A DNA stretch of 64,000 nucleotides from positions 2,570,618 through 2,634,617 of the forward strand of contig NZ_JADWYS010000001.1 of assembly GCF_015831345.1 (NCBI RefSeq), written 5' to 3'. The notes beneath the pieces were generated by a model. It did no database searches and had not been told where the DNA came from. It saw nothing but the letters and a program-made list of their open reading frames with translations. The position numbers and the translations under genes were made by a program. The DNA is from Caenimonas aquaedulcis (GTDB lineage Bacteria > Pseudomonadota > Gammaproteobacteria > Burkholderiales > Burkholderiaceae_C). Within the stretch, counting starts at the first letter, position 1. The number at the start of each line of letters is the position of its first letter. This document shows positions 56,073 through 64,000 of the stretch, one piece after another.

Positions 56073-56868
56073 CGATGAAGTGACCGCGCGTATCGCGGCG
56101 CAAGCGGCGAACGCCCCCTTGCGCGAAGCCGCTGCCGCATTCCTGCAGGCTTCCGTCCCCGCGCAGTATTCCTACAACTTCGCGTGGGCGGGTCGCCCCA
56201 TCATCCAGTACCCGCAGGACATGGTCGCGATGCAGGAGCTGATCTGGCGCGTCAAGCCCGACCTGATCGTCGAGACCGGCATCGCGCACGGCGGCTCGCT
56301 GATGCTGAGCGCTTCGATGCTCGCGCTGATCGACTACTGCGAAGCGAGCGCGGCGGGAACGCCGCTCGACCCGCGCGCCAGCCGCAGGCGCGTGGTGGGC
56401 GTCGACATCGACATCCGAGCCCACAACCGCAGCGCGATCGAGGCGCATCCGCTCGCGCACCTGATCCACATGATCCAGGGCTCCTCGGTCGACGCGAAGG
56501 TGATCGACCAGGTGCGCGAAGCCTCGTCCGGCTACCGGCGCGTGCTGGTGTGCCTCGATTCGAACCACACGCACGAGCACGTGCTCGAGGAGCTGGAGGC
56601 GTACGCGCCGCTCACGTCACCCGGGAGCTACTGCTGCGTCTTCGACACGCTGATCGAGGACATGCCGCCCGACGCGTATCCCGACCGTCCCTGGGGTCCG
56701 GGCAACAACCCGAAGACCGCGGTGCGCGAATACCTGCGGCGGCTCGCGTCGGACGGCAGGCGCGCGGCCGACGGCAGCCCGCTCGTGCTCGAGATCGAGC
56801 GGCGCATCCCCGACCAGCTCCTGTTCACGGTGGCGCCGGACGGCTACCTGAAGCGGCCCGGGCCCTGA
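56062..56868 (+). CDS. CmcI-like cephalosporin hydroxylase family protein (SAM-dependent)
   Basis: A 268-residue protein of the CmcI family. It shows the CmcI-type core: SYNFAWAGRPIIQYPQDM, VKPDLIVETGIAHGGSL at the SAM loop, GVDIDIRAHN and VLVCLDSNHTHEHVLEELE, with the metal-binding Asp and His residues. In glycan loci such proteins probably methylate sugar hydroxyls rather than hydroxylate antibiotics. The substrate is not readable. Confidence 0.85.
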   Translation: MSFDDEVTARIAAQAANAPLREAAAAFLQASVPAQYSYNFAWAGRPIIQYPQDMVAMQELIWRVKPDLIVETGIAHGGSLMLSASMLALIDYCEASAAGTPLDPRASRRRVVGVDIDIRAHNRSAIEAHPLAHLIHMIQGSSVDAKVIDQVREASSGYRRVLVCLDSNHTHEHVLEELEAYAPLTSPGSYCCVFDTLIEDMPPDAYPDRPWGPGNNPKTAVREYLRRLASDGRRAADGSPLVLEIERRIPDQLLFTVAPDGYLKRPGP

Positions 56869-56882
56869 CCGCGCGAGTCCGC

Positions 56883-58355
56883 ATGCCCCAGCTGCCGGTC
56901 GACCGGAACGTGGCGGCCAACTTCGCGGGCAACGCGTGGGCCGCGCTGATCGCGCTCGCCGTCGTGCCGGTGTACATCCACCTGATGGGGATCGAAGCCT
57001 GGGGCGTGGTGGGCATCCTGGTATCCCTGCAGGCGATCTTCGCGATGCTCGACCTCGGCCTGTCGCAGACGCTGTCGCGGGAGATGGCCCGGCTCTCGGT
57101 CGACCCGGGCAATCGCCAGGCGATGGCGGACACCGCGTGCACGATCGAGGTGGTCTATGCCTGCGCTTCCGTCGCCGTGGCGCTGCTGGTGCTGGGCGCC
57201 GCGCAATTCATCGCGCACGAATGGCTGCGGCCCGAGCACCTCTCGCGCGAAGCCGTGCGCGACGCGCTGTGGATCATGGCGCTGGTGATCGGCCTGCGCT
57301 GGCCGCTGGCGCTCTATCAAGGGGCGATGGCGGGCATCCAGCGCCAGGTGCTCCTCAACGGGCTCCTGGCCGGCTTCGCCACTGTGCAGGCGCTGGGTGG
57401 AGTCGCGGTCCTCCGGTGGATCGCGCCGTCCGTGCAGAACTTCCTGCTGTGGCAGGGCGCGTGCGCGCTGGTCCAGGTGGGCGCGATGCGGATCGTGCTG
57501 TTTCACTGCATCGCACCGCCTCGCCCGCCGCGCTTCGACATCGCGATCCTGCACGGGCTCTGGCGCTTCGCGGCCGGCATCACCGCGATCGCGGTCGTCT
57601 CGATGCTCCTCACGCAGGTCGACAAGATCCTTCTGAGCCGCATGCTCACGCTCGCCGACTTCGGCTACTACGTCTTCGCCACCACCGTGGCAGGGGCGCT
57701 GTATGCACTGACGACGGCCGTGCACGCCGCATACCAGCCCCGCTTCGCGGCGCTGGCCGCGCTGCCCGACACCGGCGTCCTGGCGCGCGTGTACCACCAC
57801 GCTTGCCGGACCATGGCGGTAGCCATCATCCCGGCCGGCGTCGTGCTTGCGCTCTTTTCCACCGAGTTCGTGGCCTGGTGGACACGCAACCCGGAACTTG
57901 CGGCGCGCAGCGGCGTGCTCGTGAGCCTGCTGGTGGTGGGCAACCTGCTGCACGGGCTCATGCATCTGCCGTATGCACTGCAGGTGGCTTTCGGCTGGAC
58001 CCGGCTCGCGCTGGTGTCGAACGCGATCGCCGTTGCCGTGCTCGTGCCGACGCTCTACGTCGCCATCGGGCGCTGGGGAGCCCCCGGCGCGGCCGTGGTG
58101 TGGATCGTGCTCAACCTCGGTTATCTCTGCATCACCGTCCAGCTGATGCACCGGCGGCTGTTGCCGCGCGAACAGCGCCGCTGGTACGTCGAGGATGTAG
58201 CCATTCCGCTGCTTGCAGTGCTGGCCGTTGCCGCACCCGCCAGAGCAGCCCTGCCCGCGCCGCTGCCTTCACCCTGGTTCGAACTGGCGCTGGCCGCCGT
58301 ATCGGCCGCCGCCCTGGGGGCCGCCTGGCTCACGACGCGCGCGGGGCGGCCATGA
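56883..58355 (+). CDS. Wzx-like oligosaccharide flippase
   Basis: A 490-residue polytopic membrane protein with about 12-14 helices. The sequence opens with NVAANFAGNAWAALIALAVVPVYIHLMG, typical of polysaccharide transporters in the MOP/MATE superfamily, and has the DLGLSQTLSREMARL segment. It should flip the lipid-linked repeat unit to the periplasm for use by the PglL/Wzy-like protein. The stop overlaps the next glycosyltransferase start by 4 bp. Confidence 0.9.
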   Translation: MPQLPVDRNVAANFAGNAWAALIALAVVPVYIHLMGIEAWGVVGILVSLQAIFAMLDLGLSQTLSREMARLSVDPGNRQAMADTACTIEVVYACASVAVALLVLGAAQFIAHEWLRPEHLSREAVRDALWIMALVIGLRWPLALYQGAMAGIQRQVLLNGLLAGFATVQALGGVAVLRWIAPSVQNFLLWQGACALVQVGAMRIVLFHCIAPPRPPRFDIAILHGLWRFAAGITAIAVVSMLLTQVDKILLSRMLTLADFGYYVFATTVAGALYALTTAVHAAYQPRFAALAALPDTGVLARVYHHACRTMAVAIIPAGVVLALFSTEFVAWWTRNPELAARSGVLVSLLVVGNLLHGLMHLPYALQVAFGWTRLALVSNAIAVAVLVPTLYVAIGRWGAPGAAVVWIVLNLGYLCITVQLMHRRLLPREQRRWYVEDVAIPLLAVLAVAAPARAALPAPLPSPWFELALAAVSAAALGAAWLTTRAGRP

Positions 58356-59605
58356 GCGCGACGGGAGGGGCCGGGCCTGTGCTCCAATCGCAATCCGTGG
58401 CCGAGCCGATTGCCTTCACCATCATCATCCCGACCCGCGAGCGGGCCGACACGCTGGCCTGGACGCTTCGCACCGTGCTCGACCAGCAGTGGCCGCGGCT
58501 GAACATCATCGTGAGCGACAACGCCAGCCGGGACAACACGCGCGAGGTGGTGGAGTCGTTCGCCGACTCGCGCATCCGCTACATCAACACCGGCCGGCGC
58601 ATCAGCATGTCCCACAACTGGGAATTCGCGCTGGGCCACGTGAACGAAGGCTGGGTGGGCTTCGTGGGCGACGACGACGGGCTGCTGCCCGGCGCGCTCG
58701 AGCGTGTGGCTCGCGTGATCGAGGCCACCGGCGCCCGCACCGTGGTGTCGCGCTGGCGCTTCTATTTCTGGCCCGGGGCGGCCGGCCCTGCCAACCAGCT
58801 CATGGTCCATTGCGGCAGCGGCTACGAGGTTCGCGACTCCAGCCAGTGGCTGCGCAGGCTGATGGACGGCCGGGTGGTCTACCATGACCTGCCCCACATC
58901 TACAGCGGCGGCTTCGCGGACGTCGCCCTGTTGCGCGCTTCGCGCAACGCCGAGGGCACGTTCTTCTGCTCGATGACGCCCGACGTCTATTCGGCCATCG
59001 CGCTGGCGTCCACGCATCCCAGCTACGTGATGATCCACGAGCCCATCGCCGTGATGGGCGTCTCCGCGCACAGCAACGGCGCGTCGAATTTTTCGCCCAA
59101 CGCGCCGCCCGGCCCGAGCGAGCAGTTCTTCTCGGAGCCGAACATCCCCTTCCACGCGGCACTGGGTTCCAACCGCGTGAAGTCGATCCCGATCGTCGTC
59201 TACGAGAGCTACCTGCAGGCCCTGCACCTGCACGGCAACCGGCTGCATGTGCGCCTGCGCGACCAGCTCATTCTTGCCCTCGCGCAGGCAGCCCCTGCCG
59301 ACCGCGCGGCGATCCGGGCCTATTGCGAGGAGATCCTCCTGCGCGAAGACCCGCCGCAAGCGGCGCTGCCGTCGGATGCGCGCATGGTCCTGCGCCGGCT
59401 GGCCGACCGCTTGCGCGGCCTGCCCGGGCTGGGCGTCCGGCTCGCGGACCTGACGGTGGATGCATCCGACTACGATGTGCGGGACATCCAGGGCGCGGCG
59501 CGCCTCTCGCGCGACCTGTACCTCGCCGAGCGCCGGCGCGGCTGGGGGCGCTCGCGCAGGGCGCTGGCCGCCCTCGTGCGGCGCCTGCCGTGGCGGCGCG
59601 GATAA
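58352..59605 (+). CDS. GT2-type glycosyltransferase
   Basis: A 417-residue cytoplasmic glycosyltransferase with a GT-A domain (about 22-230): FTIIIPTRERADTLAWTL, VSDNASRDNTREVV and the metal-binding GDDDG near residue 110. The C-terminal 150 residues are helical and of unknown role. It is translationally coupled to the flippase (ATGA) and probably adds one sugar of the repeat unit. Confidence 0.9.
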   Translation: MSATGGAGPVLQSQSVAEPIAFTIIIPTRERADTLAWTLRTVLDQQWPRLNIIVSDNASRDNTREVVESFADSRIRYINTGRRISMSHNWEFALGHVNEGWVGFVGDDDGLLPGALERVARVIEATGARTVVSRWRFYFWPGAAGPANQLMVHCGSGYEVRDSSQWLRRLMDGRVVYHDLPHIYSGGFADVALLRASRNAEGTFFCSMTPDVYSAIALASTHPSYVMIHEPIAVMGVSAHSNGASNFSPNAPPGPSEQFFSEPNIPFHAALGSNRVKSIPIVVYESYLQALHLHGNRLHVRLRDQLILALAQAAPADRAAIRAYCEEILLREDPPQAALPSDARMVLRRLADRLRGLPGLGVRLADLTVDASDYDVRDIQGAARLSRDLYLAERRRGWGRSRRALAALVRRLPWRRG

Positions 59606-59630
59606 TGGCTTTCAAGCAAAGGGATTGGCG

Positions 59631-60866
59631 ATGAACACTTACCGCGAAATCGAACATTGCCGGGTCGGCGGAGGCACGAACCTGGTTTCCGTGCTGAACC
59701 TCGGCATGCAGGCGATGACCGGTGTCTTCCCGAAGAGCGCCGCCGAGCCGGTGAGCCAGGGGCCGCTCGAGCTCGTCTGGAACCCCGAGAGCGGGCTGCT
59801 GCAACTGCGCCACTCGTTCGAGCCGTCGGAGATGTACGGAGACAACTACGGCTACCGCTCGGGCCTGAACCAGTCCATGGTCGACCACCTCACGCACAAG
59901 GTGCGGCAGCTGCAGCGGGCGAGCGGCCTGGCCGCCGGCGACACGGTGCTGGACATCGGCAGCAACGACTGCACGCTGCTCAACGTCTACGGCCCCGGCT
60001 ACGAGCGCGTGGGGATCGACCCGACCGGCAGCAAGTTCGCCGCGTACTACCCCGCCGACGTCAAGCTGGTACCCGACTTCTTCAGCGCCGAAGCCTACCG
60101 GGCGAGCGGTGCGAAGCCGGCGCGCATCGTGACGTCCATCGCGATGTTCTACGACCTGGAGGAACCCATCCGGTTCGCCCGCGAGATTGCTTCCATCCTG
60201 CGGCCCGACGGCATCTGGCACTTCGAGCAAAGCTACATGCCGTCGATGCTGCGGCTCAACTCCTACGACACGATCTGCCATGAACACCTGGAGTACTACT
60301 CGCTGTCGGTGGTCGAGAAGATCCTGGCGGCCGCGGGGCTGAAGGCAATCGACGTCACCATGAATAACGTGAACGGCGGCAGCTTCGCCGTGACGGCCGC
60401 GCGTGCCGACAACCGGACGCTGGTGGAGAACCGCGCGGTGATCGACTGGATGCTCGCGCAGGAAGAGCGCATGGGGCTGGGCACGCCGCGGCCCTTCCGG
60501 GATTTCGAGGAGCGCGTCTACCGTCATGCGCAGGACCTCATCCGGCTGGTTCGCGCGCTGCGCGCCGACGGCAAGACGATCCTCGGCTACGGCGCATCCA
60601 CGAAGGGCAACGTCGTGCTGCAGTTCTGCGGCTTCACGCCGCAGGACATCCCCGCGATCGCCGAAGTGAACGCGGAGAAGTTCGGGCGCGTGACGCCCGG
60701 CACGCACATTCCCATCATCTCGGAAGCCGAGGCGCGCGCCATGAAGCCCGACTACTTCATCGTGTTCCCCTGGCACTTCAAGGACGGCATCCTGCGCCGC
60801 GAGAGGGACTACCTGGCCGCGGGCGGCAAGTTCATCTTCCCGTTTCCGGAAATCGAGATCGTCTAG
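59631..60866 (+). CDS. Second NDP-sugar C-methyltransferase, zinc site decayed
   Basis: A 411-residue protein of the same three-part family as the gene at 53983. The SAM loop is VLDIGSNDCTLL (about residues 105-116), the catalytic segment is CHEHLEYYS, and the C-domain has GYGASTKGNVVLQFCG. Where relatives have a CxxCG pair near residue 10, this one reads CRVGGG, and the second pair is NPESG, so three of four zinc Cys are lost. The ATG at 59631 follows AGGG. It is last of the plus-strand run, and its TAG stop shares the CTAG palindrome with the next gene's stop. Confidence 0.88.
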   Translation: MNTYREIEHCRVGGGTNLVSVLNLGMQAMTGVFPKSAAEPVSQGPLELVWNPESGLLQLRHSFEPSEMYGDNYGYRSGLNQSMVDHLTHKVRQLQRASGLAAGDTVLDIGSNDCTLLNVYGPGYERVGIDPTGSKFAAYYPADVKLVPDFFSAEAYRASGAKPARIVTSIAMFYDLEEPIRFAREIASILRPDGIWHFEQSYMPSMLRLNSYDTICHEHLEYYSLSVVEKILAAAGLKAIDVTMNNVNGGSFAVTAARADNRTLVENRAVIDWMLAQEERMGLGTPRPFRDFEERVYRHAQDLIRLVRALRADGKTILGYGASTKGNVVLQFCGFTPQDIPAIAEVNAEKFGRVTPGTHIPIISEAEARAMKPDYFIVFPWHFKDGILRRERDYLAAGGKFIFPFPEIEIV

Positions 60867-61900
60867 CGCATCATGATGAAGCCGCGGCGCGCGACCCAGG
60901 GCCGCACCTTTACGGCCACCGCGCGCAGCGCGGCGTAGAGCCACAGCGGAAATCCCCGGTAGACCGCCTGCGTGACGAGGTCCATCGGGCCGCGGCCACC
61001 GTAGAGCGTATCCACAAAACGATCGAGCTCGGCGCGGCTTTCCAGGGAAGGATTCCTGCGAACGGCCTTGCGCGCCGCCATGAAGGACACGATGGTGAAT
61101 TCGTTGCGCAGGAAGCGCCGCACCTGCGCCTCCTCGACCGAGCCCTCGCCCCAGTAGGTGTGCGCGAGCCGCAGGAAACCGTCCACCGCGATGTGGATGC
61201 GGTAAACGACGCCGCGGTCCATGAACGAGTCGTTCTCGCCGCGCTTGTCCAGCCAGAGCTCGTCCGTGTAGAAGACACGAAGGCGCGTGCGGGCCAGCGC
61301 GAGCAGCCGGGCCGTGTGGCCCCAGCAACTTCCGGTGAAGCTGTCGACGGCGGGCATCGACCGCCACGTCTCGCACCGGATCACCAGGCCGCTCATGAAA
61401 CTGAAAAGACACTCGGTGTTCACACCGTCCTGCAGGAACGCCTGCCGCTGCGCGGCGTCGGCGAAATCCAGGCGCCGCGGCCCACTCGAGCGCAGCACCG
61501 GGTAGTCCGCCAGGAAGCGCATGTCCTTGTCGCAGATCGTGTGGCGGCACATGACGACGTCGTCGCCGCCACCGAGGCTGGCCAGCACGCGATCCACGGC
61601 GCCGGGGCGCATGATGTCGTCCCCGCTGAACAGCCAGCAATACTCCCCCTTCGCTTGCTCCACGCTGCGCGCCATGTCGACGTCGATGCCACCTCGCCGC
61701 TCCAGCAGGACGTGGCGCACGTTGGGCCAGCGCGCGGCGCGGCGCGCGACGACATCCGCCGTATCGTCGGTGGACGCGCCGTCCACGACGATCACTTCGA
61801 CCACGCCCGGCGTGGCCTGCGGCATGATCGAATCCAGCGTCTCGCCCAGGAAGGCGCCGAAGTTGTAGACGGGCAGGCAGATCGACAGGCGAACGGTCAT
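60863..61900 (-). CDS. GT2-type glycosyltransferase
   Basis: A 345-residue GT-A enzyme: LSICLPVYNFGAFLGETLDSI, VIVVDGASTDDT, a GIDVDMARS segment and FSGDDIMRPGAVD with the DxD-like motif. The final region is basic and may contact the membrane. It overlaps the upstream GT4 gene by 4 bp (61897-61900) and converges with the C-methyltransferase. It probably adds a side or backbone sugar. The donor is unknown. Confidence 0.9.
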   Translation of the reverse strand: MTVRLSICLPVYNFGAFLGETLDSIMPQATPGVVEVIVVDGASTDDTADVVARRAARWPNVRHVLLERRGGIDVDMARSVEQAKGEYCWLFSGDDIMRPGAVDRVLASLGGGDDVVMCRHTICDKDMRFLADYPVLRSSGPRRLDFADAAQRQAFLQDGVNTECLFSFMSGLVIRCETWRSMPAVDSFTGSCWGHTARLLALARTRLRVFYTDELWLDKRGENDSFMDRGVVYRIHIAVDGFLRLAHTYWGEGSVEEAQVRRFLRNEFTIVSFMAARKAVRRNPSLESRAELDRFVDTLYGGRGPMDLVTQAVYRGFPLWLYAALRAVAVKVRPWVARRGFIMMR

Positions 61901-63216
61901 GGTGGGGGGAAGCGGTGAGGTACAGGCTGCGAAACGCCGGCCAGCAGGCGCGACGCTTCGTCCCAGCACTGGCGGGCGCCCTGGCCCCACGTGAAGGGCG
62001 GCATGGGGGCGACTTCGCCCCTGCGGTCGTGCGCGGCGTGGTGCAGCACCAGGCGTTCCAGCGCCGCGTGCGAATCGCGCGGGTAGGTTTCCACGCCTTC
62101 GTCGGCAAGTTCGGCAAAGCAAGGCAGGTCGCTCGCGATCACGAGGCTGCCGCGGGTGCGCGCCTCGACCAGAGGCAAGCCGAAACCTTCCGCGAGTGAC
62201 GGAAACACCAGGGCGCGGCAATTCGCGTAGGCGAAGTCGACTTCTGCGTCGGTGGCATCGAAGAGCGCGAGGAGCCGCCTGCCCTGCTCGGGATGCTGGC
62301 GCACGCGCGCGATCAGCGCCTCGCACTCGGCGCTGGCGCGCCCGATGAGGAGAAGCCGAGCCGGTTCGCCGCGCGCCCACAAGCGTTCGAAGACTTCGAG
62401 CAGGAAGCCGTAATTCTTCTTGGGCTCGAAGGAGCCGATCGCCGCGAAGGTGGGTCCGCCGCGCGTGAAGGCCTCGAGTTCGTCGCGCGGCCTGCGGCCC
62501 GCTGCCGGCGTGCGCACCGGATCGCTGCCGAGGCGGAAGTGGCCCGTGGGCGGCAAGGCCATTGCCGTTTCGCGTGCGAAGAGGTGAAGATCGTCTTCGG
62601 TCGCGCGGGAAATGCACACGACCGCATCGGACAGCGGCAGCATGCGCTGCAGCCACAACCTGAAAATCGGCGGCACCAGCTTGTGCGTGAAGTCGGGATG
62701 GCGCAGCGGAATGAGGTCGTACATCAGCAACACGACGCGGGCACCCTGCGCGCGCGCCTTCGCCGCGGCGATCCACACGGGGTAGTTCCACGAGGCATCG
62801 AACAGCAGCAGGACGTCGCCGGGGGAGAACGCAACAGCGGGTTCCGTGCGGCTCAGCACATCGAAGGTCTTGCGGCTGGTGGTGGCCCAGATGAAGCGCA
62901 GCAGGCGCCAGGGCAGCACGTGCAAGGCGATCAGTACGAGCCGCCGGAAGAACGCACCCGTGATCCAGCGAAAGAGACGCGCCGCCGGCGCATCCGCACA
63001 GGCGTCCGCACGATGGATGGTCGCCGCGAGCGCATCCGGCGCCATCTCGCGAAACCCCTGGGTGTGGAAGGACACCGTCCGGAAATCGATCCCTTCGACA
63101 GCGCAGAGGCTGCGCAGTTCTTCCTCGAGCCGCCGCACCGTGCGGGTGATGCCGACCGCCACACGCTGTGTGCGCGTGTAGCTCACATCCATGAACACGC
63201 GCGGCGCCGCGCTCAT
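61897..63216 (-). CDS. GT4/GT1-type glycosyltransferase
   Basis: A 439-residue GT-B enzyme. FMDVSYTRTQRVAVGITRTVRRLEE at the N-terminus and FAAIGSFEPKKNYGFLLEVFERL, LLIGRAS and SLAEGFGLPLVEA at the C-domain place it in the GT4 family; the latter is the E-x7-E donor site. The ATG at 63214-63216 (MSAAPRVF) overlaps the upstream gene by 4 bp; a longer frame is unneeded. Confidence 0.9.
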   Translation of the reverse strand: MSAAPRVFMDVSYTRTQRVAVGITRTVRRLEEELRSLCAVEGIDFRTVSFHTQGFREMAPDALAATIHRADACADAPAARLFRWITGAFFRRLVLIALHVLPWRLLRFIWATTSRKTFDVLSRTEPAVAFSPGDVLLLFDASWNYPVWIAAAKARAQGARVVLLMYDLIPLRHPDFTHKLVPPIFRLWLQRMLPLSDAVVCISRATEDDLHLFARETAMALPPTGHFRLGSDPVRTPAAGRRPRDELEAFTRGGPTFAAIGSFEPKKNYGFLLEVFERLWARGEPARLLLIGRASAECEALIARVRQHPEQGRRLLALFDATDAEVDFAYANCRALVFPSLAEGFGLPLVEARTRGSLVIASDLPCFAELADEGVETYPRDSHAALERLVLHHAAHDRRGEVAPMPPFTWGQGARQCWDEASRLLAGVSQPVPHRFPPP

Positions 63217-64000
63217 ATGGTGCGCTCCCAGGGCAGGCCCGAGCGGCCCTGGACCTGGTTGCAATCGATCTTGAAGCCCGGCGCGAGCACCTCGTCGATG
63301 CGGCCGAGGTCCACCGAGTTCAGTGCGCGGTAGTACTTGTAGAACACACGGCCATCATCGAGCACGTACAGCTTGAAGTCGGAGCCGGGGTAGCCCCGCA
63401 CCGCGCCTTGCGGAATCCGCAGGCTGACTGTCTCGTTGGGCGGGAAAATGCGCGGACAGGTGCGCTCGAGCTTGGCGAAGACCTCTTCGGCGCGCGGAAG
63501 CAGTACGGGCGCATCCTTTGAACGCTCGCTGGCGCGACGCGCGAGGGTGCAAAGCCAGAAGCCGTGGATGCCTGCGCGGCCGGCGGCCTCGTCGGCGAGC
63601 TTGCTCGAGGCCATGCCCGCCAGGCCGGTGGAGCGCATGAGGCGGCACTTTCCGGCGTCCTCGAGCGACAGCCCCTGCCTCGCCAGCAGCCCGTCGATGG
63701 CGAGGCCCAGCTGCGGATCGAGCCGGTCCCCTTCCTGGCCGCCGGGCACCGTCGGGAAGATCACCTTCAGCGGGCCAGGCGCGGCGATCAGTGCCTGGGT
63801 GCGCAGGCCTTCCTTGGACTTGTCGGCCAGGCCGGGTTGCGTGGAGATGTTGACCCAGCGCGATTGCGGATGGAACCGCGGGGCGATGAGCGAATACGAG
63901 ATGCTGGACAGCGTCACATAGGTGGCCGGCTGCGCGGCGACGTCGGCCGGTACCTCCACCGGGAATGGCTCGCCCTCGCCCCACACCACGTGGCCCCAAT
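63213..64000 (-). CDS. Unknown protein, C-terminal part (enters from the right edge)
   Basis: About 262 residues ending 4 bp inside the GT4 gene. The frame stays open through the window edge, so the GTG at 63987-63989 is probably internal. The visible region has no membrane helix and is rich in short beta strands, with four Cys (GKCRLM, FWLCTL, ERTCPR, KIDCNQ) that could form disulphides in the periplasm. This fits the soluble tail of a large membrane glycosyltransferase or similar protein of glycan loci, but I do not recognise a family. Confidence 0.7.
   Translation of the reverse strand, partial: WGHVVWGEGEPFPVEVPADVAAQPATYVTLSSISYSLIAPRFHPQSRWVNISTQPGLADKSKEGLRTQALIAAPGPLKVIFPTVPGGQEGDRLDPQLGLAIDGLLARQGLSLEDAGKCRLMRSTGLAGMASSKLADEAAGRAGIHGFWLCTLARRASERSKDAPVLLPRAEEVFAKLERTCPRIFPPNETVSLRIPQGAVRGYPGSDFKLYVLDDGRVFYKYYRALNSVDLGRIDEVLAPGFKIDCNQVQGRSGLPWERTI

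Overview
The window is about 64 kb of GC-rich DNA with dense, short-gapped bacterial genes. Gene order (yajC-secD-secF; yhdP next to glnE; fmt/def; purB), protein families (DUF1631, DUF3717/DUF1289, fused indolepyruvate oxidoreductase) and a tandem intergenic element of a kind I associate with Comamonadaceae genomes point to Burkholderiales, probably a Ramlibacter/Variovorax-like member. No rRNA, tRNA, insertion sequence, phage or CRISPR array was seen.

Left part (1-16.5 kb): the end of a minus-strand set def - lipoprotein - fmt - azlC - azlD - pgk (pgk runs off the edge), then a plus-strand LysM protein overlapping dprA, then smg. A minus-strand block follows: yajC-secD-secF plus a large DUF1631 protein with a Gly/Tyr-rich decapeptide array. 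Upstream of it is a 1189-residue fused 2-oxoacid:ferredoxin oxidoreductase, divergent from an Lrp/AsnC regulator with a candidate operator between them.

Middle (17-46.5 kb): mltA with an MliC-like lipoprotein; a tightly overlapping run yhdP - nitrilase-family amidase - sensor kinase - FixJ-type regulator; divergent glnE; a three-gene RND efflux operon; rfaE2; a diiron desaturase-like protein; a periplasmic glutathione peroxidase; a structured 377-bp intergenic region; GST; purB; a 2 x 66-bp tandem element; yaeQ; manC; two small zinc proteins; a yybP-ykoY (manganese) riboswitch ahead of a TerC-family gene and an unknown follower gene; a YvlD/holin-like membrane protein; an M48 protease; moaC.

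Right part (46.5-64 kb): a surface-glycan locus. A minus-strand group (rmd, gmd, GT4 glycosyltransferase, PglL/Wzy-like membrane protein), with manC some 10 kb away, would make and use GDP-D-rhamnose. A divergent plus-strand group (rfbF, rfbG, RmlC-like epimerase, C-methyltransferase, reductase/epimerase, CmcI-like protein, Wzx flippase, GT2, second C-methyltransferase) would make a CDP-linked, probably C-methyl-branched 6-deoxyhexose and export the glycan. A final minus-strand group (unknown protein entering from the right edge, GT4, GT2) converges on it. Nearly all genes here overlap by 4 bp. A degenerate piece resembling the N-terminal domain of a type I secretion ABC transporter lies at the left boundary.

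The strongest points for a second look are the structured intergenic RNA candidate at 37.1-37.4 kb, the unknown gene behind the Mn riboswitch, the dprA frame with no ATG/GTG/TTG start upstream of its conserved N-terminus, the branched-sugar pathway with two C-methyltransferases (one with a decayed zinc site), and several genes whose -10 box sits 7-10 nt before the start codon.
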